From contig NC_021658.1 in assembly GCF_000418325.1 (NCBI RefSeq), forward strand, positions 4,168,001 to 4,232,000: DNA of 64,000 nucleotides, written 5' to 3'. The position numbers and the translations under genes are program-made. This stretch comes from Sorangium cellulosum So0157-2 (lineage in GTDB: Bacteria; Myxococcota_A; Polyangia; Polyangiales; Polyangiaceae). Below the pieces are notes generated by a model. It worked only from the letters and a program-made list of their open reading frames with translations, did not search any database and had not been told where the DNA came from. Below, one piece after another: positions 59,522 through 64,000 of this stretch (positions within the stretch are counted from its first letter, which is position 1; each line of letters starts with the position of its first letter).

Positions 59522-61850
59522 GCTCGGCCGGCGTCGTCACCGGCGCCGAGCACGTCCGCCCGCGGCAGACGTAGGCGACGGCCGAGCCCGGGCGCGCCGG
59601 CTTGCCCTCGGCGACGACCTGCGCCGCCGCGGCGGTCTCCGGCCGCGCCGGATCCACGAGCACGACCGCCCGGTTCGGCAGGTAGGCCCTGAACGCCTCG
59701 CGCGCGAGCTCGCCCGCCGCGGTCGAGCCCGCCTCGCCGACCACGACGACCGTCACGCTGCCGCGCGCGAGGCGATCGAGCACGCACACGGTCTGGCTGA
59801 GCCCGAAGGGGTTCTCGATGGCGGCCGGGGCGAGGGCCTCGAGCTGCCGCTCTGCCGGCGGGAGGTAGCGCTCGTCGGCGATCTCGGCGAGCCGCAGGCA
59901 GAGGAGCGCCGCCATCGAGGTGGCCGACGGCGCGGCCTGGTCGTAGATGTCCTGCGTGCGCGCGATGAGCGCGTCGCCGTCGTCCGGCGTGAAGAAGAAC
60001 CCGCGCGCGGCGTCGTCCCAGTGGTGCGCGACCATCGCGTCGGCGATCGCGCGCGCGACGCCGACGTAGCGCGGGTCGGAGGTGGCCTCGTAGAGATCGA
60101 GGGCCGCGTTCCCGAGGTACGCCTGGTCGTCCAGGAAGCCCGGCCGCACGTCGGCCGCGCCGTCGCCGCCCGTTGCCTTCGCGCCCGCGGGCGCGCCGTC
60201 CTTGAGGTACCGGCCGACGCGGCCGCCGCGCACGAGCTTCTGCTCGAGCGCCGCGAAGGCGCGCGCGGCGGCCTCGACCCAGGCGGGCTCATCCAGGGCG
60301 CGGCCCGCGTCGGCGAGCGCCCCGATGAGCAGCCCGTTCCAGCTCGCGAGCACCTTGTCGTCGCGCGCCGGCCGGGGCCTCGCCTCGCGCGCGGCGAGCA
60401 TCTTGACCCTGGCGCGCGCGAGCGCCTCGCGGCACCGATCGAGGTGCGCAGCGGAGCCCCCGCCGGCGCCCGCGTCGAGGATCGCCGCGGCCTGCTCGAG
60501 CGTGCGGTGTTGCGAGAGCACCGTCGCGGCGGTGTCCTCGAAGTTGCCCTCCTCGGTGACGCCGAAGACGAGGCGGGCCACGTCGTACGCGAGCGGATCG
60601 TCGCCGACGGCCGCGCGCAGCTCGTCGAGCGTCCACACGAAGAACTTGCCCTCGCTCCCCTCGGAGTCGGCGTCCTGCGACGCGTAGAACCCGCCCTCCG
60701 GGTCGCGCATCTCGGCGAGCAGGTAGCCCACGATCTCGCGCGCCGTCTCCGCGTAGATCGGCTTCTTGAACGCGCGGAAGCCGTCGGCGTACAGGCGCAG
60801 GAGGAGCGCGTTGTCGTAGAGCATCTTCTCGAAGTGGGGCACGAGCCAGCGCTCGTCCGTCGAGTAGCGGTGGAAGCCGCCGCGCAGGTGATCCCAGATG
60901 CCGCCGTCGCGCATCCGGTCCAGCGTGAGCTCGACGCTCTCCGCCGCGACGCGATCGCCCTCCAGCACGCCGCGGCGGAGCAGCACGTCGAGCGACATCG
61001 TGTTCGGGAACTTCGGACGCGTGCCGATGCCGCCGTGGCGGTTGTCGAAGCGCGCGAGCAGCTGCCGCGACGCGCGCCGGAGCAGGTCGGACGAGGCGAG
61101 CTCGACGGCGCTCGCCGCGTCCGCGGCGCTCGCCGGCTCCGCGGCGCTCGCCGGCTCCGCGGCGCTCGCCGGCTCCGCGGCGCTCGCCGGCTCCGCGGCG
61201 CTCGCCGGCTCCGCGGCGCTCGCCGGCTCCGCGGCGCTCGCCGGCTCCGCGGCGCTCGCCGGCTCCGCGGCGCTCGCCGGCTCCGCGGCGCTCGCCGGCT
61301 CCGCGGCGCTCGCCGGCTCCGCGGCGCTCGCCGGCGCGCGCTGCACGCGCTCGATCGCCTGGGTGATCTCCTTTGCCTGCAGCTCGACGTCGCCGCGCCG
61401 ATTCCTGTAGGCGTCGGCGACCGCGTCGAGGACCTTCGGGAAGCCGGGCATGCCGTGCTTGTCCCTCGGCGGGAAGTACGTGCCCGCGAAGAAGGGCCGC
61501 TGGTCGGGGGTGAGGAACACGGTCAGCGGCCAGCCGCCGCTCCGGCCCATGAGCTGCACGACGAGCTGGTAGATGTGATCGAGGTCGGGCCGCTCTTCCC
61601 GGTCGACCTTGATGTTCACGAAGAGCTCGTTCATGCGCCGGGCGATCGCCTCGTCCTCGAACGACTCGCGCTCCATCACGTGGCACCAGTGACAGGCGGC
61701 GTAGCCGATGGACAGGAGGATCGGCTTGTCCTCGCGCCGCGCGAGCTCGAGCGCCTCGGCGCCCCACGGGTACCACGCGACCGGGTTGTGCGCGTGCTGC
61801 AGGAGGTACGGCGAGGACTCGCTCGCGAGCCGGTTCGTCGGGGATGCCAT
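59502..61850 (-). CDS. YyaL/SSP411-type thioredoxin-domain protein (DUF255) with PASAAE insertion
   Basis: A 782-aa protein. The N-terminal thioredoxin-like DUF255 contains NRLASESSPYLLQHAHNPVAWYPWG, GYAACHWCHVMERESF (CxxC at 53/56), VKVDREERPDLD and GGWPLTVFLTPDQRPFFAGTYFPP. It is followed by an (alpha/alpha)6-barrel, N-acylglucosamine-2-epimerase-like part (HFEKMLYDNALLLRLYADGF, GFYASQDADSEGSEGKFFVW, SWNGLLIGALADAGRAL). Between them lies an 11-12-copy PASAAE run. Family function is still unclear. The start at ATG 61850 fits the conserved N-terminus; a GTG at 61859 would add three residues. Confidence 0.92.
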   Translation of the reverse strand: MASPTNRLASESSPYLLQHAHNPVAWYPWGAEALELARREDKPILLSIGYAACHWCHVMERESFEDEAIARRMNELFVNIKVDREERPDLDHIYQLVVQLMGRSGGWPLTVFLTPDQRPFFAGTYFPPRDKHGMPGFPKVLDAVADAYRNRRGDVELQAKEITQAIERVQRAPASAAEPASAAEPASAAEPASAAEPASAAEPASAAEPASAAEPASAAEPASAAEPASAAEPASAAEPASAADAASAVELASSDLLRRASRQLLARFDNRHGGIGTRPKFPNTMSLDVLLRRGVLEGDRVAAESVELTLDRMRDGGIWDHLRGGFHRYSTDERWLVPHFEKMLYDNALLLRLYADGFRAFKKPIYAETAREIVGYLLAEMRDPEGGFYASQDADSEGSEGKFFVWTLDELRAAVGDDPLAYDVARLVFGVTEEGNFEDTAATVLSQHRTLEQAAAILDAGAGGGSAAHLDRCREALARARVKMLAAREARPRPARDDKVLASWNGLLIGALADAGRALDEPAWVEAAARAFAALEQKLVRGGRVGRYLKDGAPAGAKATGGDGAADVRPGFLDDQAYLGNAALDLYEATSDPRYVGVARAIADAMVAHHWDDAARGFFFTPDDGDALIARTQDIYDQAAPSATSMAALLCLRLAEIADERYLPPAERQLEALAPAAIENPFGLSQTVCVLDRLARGSVTVVVVGEAGSTAAGELAREAFRAYLPNRAVVLVDPARPETAAAAQVVAEGKPARPGSAVAYVCRGRTCSAPVTTPAELKALLG
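61123..61335 (-). repeat. 18-bp coding tandem repeat, 11 full copies plus a partial
   Basis: The plus-strand unit GCGGCGCTCGCCGGCTCC runs from 61123 to 61320 without a visible mismatch, then 15 bp of a twelfth copy. It is in frame with the DUF255 protein and encodes the hexapeptide PASAAE. Exact identity of all units points to recent expansion. Confidence 0.97.
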
Positions 61851-61923
61851 GACGCCCACCTAGCGCCGGGCGAGGGGGGCCGCCAGCCGGGCGGCGGGCG
61901 GCGGCGGGCGAGGCCGTGCCGGG

Positions 61924-63249
61924 CTACGCCCGCTCCAGCACGAGCGCGCAGTTGTGCCCGCCGAAGCCCGCCGAGCACTTCACCGCGTGACGCAGGTCGA
62001 CCGAGCGGCGCTCGCGCACGATGTCGAGGGAGCACTCCGGATCGAGCTCATCCACGTTGATCGACGGGTGCAGCAGCTGATCGCGCAGCGAGCACACGAC
62101 CGCGATCGTCTCCACGGCGCCGGCGCCGCCGAGCAGGTGCCCGATCATCGACTTTGTCGCCGAGATCGGGATGCGCGGGAGGCGCTCGCCGAAGATGCGC
62201 CGCAGGGCGAGCACCTCGGCGGCGTCGCCCTGCGGCGTCGAGGTCGCGTGCGGGTTGATGTACCCGATCGCCTGCGGCGCGACGCCCGCCCTGGCGAGGG
62301 CGCGCTCCAGCGAGAGCGCGAGCCCGAGCCCCTCCGAGTGCGGCCGCGTGAGGTGCTCGGCGTCCGTGGTCATCCCGAAGCCGGCCACGACGGCGAGCGG
62401 CCTCGCGCCGCGCGCCCGCGCGTGCTGCTCCTCCTCGAGCACGAGCGCCCCAGCGCCCTCGCCCATCACGAAGCCCTGGCGCCGCCGGTCGAACGGGCGG
62501 CTCGCGCGCGTCGGGTCGCCGTCGACCGCCTTGGCGAGCGCCTTCGCGTTGCCGAACCCCGCGACGGTGTTGAGCCGCGTCGCGGCCTCGGCGCCCCCCG
62601 CGACCATCACGTCGGCCTCCCCCGCCTCGATCAGCAGGGCCGAGGTCGCGATCGAGTGCGTGCCCGTCGCGCACGCGCTCGCGAGGTTGTACGACGGCCC
62701 CATGAGCCCGTAGCGCATGGCGATGAGCGCCGCCGCGCCGTTCGGCATGACGCCCGGGATGAAGTAAGGCGACACGGCCCTCGGGCCGCGCGCCGCGCTC
62801 CTCGAGATCTGCTCCTCGAAGATCTCGACGGAGCCCATCCCGGTCGACATCAGGCACCCGACGCGGGTCCTGTCGAGGCCGCCGTCGCGCGTCGGCGCCG
62901 CGCCCGCCGCGCCCGCCGCGCCCGGCGCCGCGCCCTCCGCCGCCTCGTCGTCCGCGGCGGGGGCGCGTTGGAGCGGCGCGATGCCCGCCTCGCGCAGCGC
63001 CTCCACCGCGGCCGCGAGGCTCAGGTGGGTCACCCGGCCGTAGATGTCCGCCTCCTTGGGCGACAGGTACTTCCCGACGTCGAACCCCTTCACGCTGGCG
63101 GCGATGTCGCTGCGGAGCTTGTCGACGGGGAAATCGCGGATGTAGTCGACGCCGGATCGGCCGGCGAGGAGGTTCTGCCAGGTGGTCGCGACGTCGTTGC
63201 CCAGCGGGCAGACGGCGCCGATCCCGGTCACGACGACGCGCCTTCGCAT
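61924..63249 (-). CDS. fabF: 3-oxoacyl-[ACP] synthase II (KAS II)
   Basis: A 441-aa protein with all thiolase-fold catalytic residues: Cys193 (ASACATGTHSI), His334 (NPHATSTPQGD) and His371 (KSMIGHLLGGAGA), plus GFGGHNCALVLE at the C-terminus. It is ~25 residues longer than E. coli FabF because of an Ala/Gly-rich loop at ~95-123. It elongates acyl-ACPs in fatty-acid synthesis. It sits 59 bp after the acyl-ACP desaturase on the same strand, so the pair may serve unsaturated fatty acids. A role in secondary metabolism cannot be excluded, but no other FAS/PKS gene is present. Confidence 0.94.
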   Translation of the reverse strand: MRRRVVVTGIGAVCPLGNDVATTWQNLLAGRSGVDYIRDFPVDKLRSDIAASVKGFDVGKYLSPKEADIYGRVTHLSLAAAVEALREAGIAPLQRAPAADDEAAEGAAPGAAGAAGAAPTRDGGLDRTRVGCLMSTGMGSVEIFEEQISRSAARGPRAVSPYFIPGVMPNGAAALIAMRYGLMGPSYNLASACATGTHSIATSALLIEAGEADVMVAGGAEAATRLNTVAGFGNAKALAKAVDGDPTRASRPFDRRRQGFVMGEGAGALVLEEEQHARARGARPLAVVAGFGMTTDAEHLTRPHSEGLGLALSLERALARAGVAPQAIGYINPHATSTPQGDAAEVLALRRIFGERLPRIPISATKSMIGHLLGGAGAVETIAVVCSLRDQLLHPSINVDELDPECSLDIVRERRSVDLRHAVKCSAGFGGHNCALVLERA

Positions 63250-63308
63250 GGGACTGCTCGTGCTCGCTTCAGGGAAGGGGGAAGGGGTTCAGGGAGGGGC
63301 GGGCGCGC

Positions 63309-64000
63309 TCAGGCGGACAGCGCCTGCGGGGCGGCGTCGTTCAGGTTGGGGGCGATCGCGAGGCCCTCGATCGACGTGTCGCGGCGGCGCTCTCCGCCGC
63401 GGCGCAGATCGAGCGCGGCGCGCTGGGCCGCGAGCATCTCGTGCCGGCCCACCCCGAGGTACTTGAGGATCGGCATGTAGACCTTCTGGATGAACACGTT
63501 CCGATCGACGCCCGCCTCGCGCATCTTCAGGATGCGCGAGTCGTAGTCGGGGACGATCCCGACGCCCGGCATCTCGAAGTTCGCGAACACGTGCGCCATG
63601 TCGGCGAGCGTGCCCTGCCGGTCCTCCTCGAGCAGCACCTTGATGACGCTCTGGTAGAAGCGGCAGTGGGCGATCTCGTCGCGGGCGATGTAGTCGTAGA
63701 TCGCCCGCAGGCACTCGTCGCCCTCCGTCGCCGCCCGCTCCCGGTGCTTCACGTAGATGACGAACGTCGCCATCTCCTGCACGCAGCCGTAGAACGTCAT
63801 CTGCCGCGGCGTGTGGAACGGGAGGTCCCACTTCTTCGCGAAGATCTGGTGCTGCAGGTCGGTGAGCTGCTCCTCGGTGCGCTTGCCGGACCTGAGGAGG
63901 TACTGCATCAGCGTGAGCGAGTGCTTCGACTCCTCGTAGGCCCAGTTCGCCTGGAACCACGCCTGGCCGAAGTAGCTGCGCACGAGGTTGATGCCGTTCG
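63309..64000 (-). CDS. Acyl-ACP desaturase family protein (5' end outside window)
   Basis: The C-terminal ~230 residues are visible and the frame stays open to the window edge. Di-iron motifs of the ferritin-like FA_desaturase_2 family are present: the first visible helix pair ANWAYEESKHSLTLMQYL (EExxH) and IYDYIARDEIAHCRFYQ (DExxH). The C-terminal part VDRNVFIQKVYMPILKYLGV is also typical. It would introduce a double bond into acyl-ACP using ferredoxin and O2. A related R2-like oxidase is less likely. First gene of the pair with fabF. Confidence 0.85.
   Translation of the reverse strand, partial: NGINLVRSYFGQAWFQANWAYEESKHSLTLMQYLLRSGKRTEEQLTDLQHQIFAKKWDLPFHTPRQMTFYGCVQEMATFVIYVKHRERAATEGDECLRAIYDYIARDEIAHCRFYQSVIKVLLEEDRQGTLADMAHVFANFEMPGVGIVPDYDSRILKMREAGVDRNVFIQKVYMPILKYLGVGRHEMLAAQRAALDLRRGGERRRDTSIEGLAIAPNLNDAAPQALSA

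Overview
The window looks like chromosomal DNA of a Sorangium/Polyangium-type myxobacterium (Myxococcota). The base composition is extremely G+C-rich. Many proteins carry Ala/Pro-rich, tandemly repeated tails or linkers. There are many predicted lipoproteins and FHA/Ser-Thr kinase/PP2C signalling proteins, ECF-like sigma factors with long C-terminal extensions, and Cys-rich myxobacterial surface proteins. No rRNA, tRNA, CRISPR array, transposase or prophage gene was recognised.

Layout. 1-3322 (minus): a Ser/Thr kinase, a TPR secreted/membrane protein and a beta-helix-type lipoprotein, translationally coupled. 3540-4658 (plus): UDP-GlcNAc 2-epimerase. 4748-8309: a 2-copy direct repeat, a pilin-like protein, two pentapeptide-repeat ORFs separated by an antisense treY 5' fragment, a 22-bp iteron-like array, a perfect 21-bp inverted repeat, and a lower-GC patch with a tiny Cys-rich ORF plus a 116-aa ORF. 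8471-12573 (minus): dhaKLM, the PTS-dependent dihydroxyacetone kinase, with a complete enzyme I in DhaM. 12718-17649: DUF2071 protein, YheT-like hydrolase, Cys-rich lipoprotein, M50/CBS site-2 protease. 18068-21000: POT transporter and a CorC-type DUF21/CBS membrane protein. 21136-27033 (minus): DAHP synthase, two ECF-like sigma factors (one apparently frameshifted), two paralogous outer-membrane proteins, and two unusual repeat structures. 27478-39030: a lipoprotein, a hypothetical protein, SWIM/SNF2 helicase, lipoprotein, a Zn-ribbon SDR lacking the catalytic Tyr, and a Kef-type antiporter-Usp gene followed by an XRE-EIIA fusion.

39090-52617 (all minus): the most coherent unusual locus. It contains a zinc-ribbon/FHA protein, a VWA/FHA membrane protein, a PP2C phosphatase with a Pro-rich tail and TM anchor, a previously uncalled 44-aa ORF with a strong ribosome-binding site, an FHA-FHA-FHA-ABC exporter (Rv1747-like architecture), a TonB_C/TonB-dependent-receptor fusion and a lipoprotein. 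It looks like a phosphothreonine-regulated envelope/export module without its own kinase.

52892-57218 (minus): rplS with its own consensus promoter and long leader, then the conserved jag-yidC-yidD-rnpA-rpmH block (written in ascending coordinates; transcribed from rpmH). 57436-59521 (plus): an OmpA-family protein with type-3 calcium repeats and a small lipoprotein. 59502-64000 (minus): a YyaL/SSP411-type protein carrying a 12-copy PASAAE insertion, FabF, and an acyl-ACP desaturase running off the end. The last two make a plausible unsaturated-fatty-acid pair.

All functional calls are by reading translated sequence and motifs; no database search was run.
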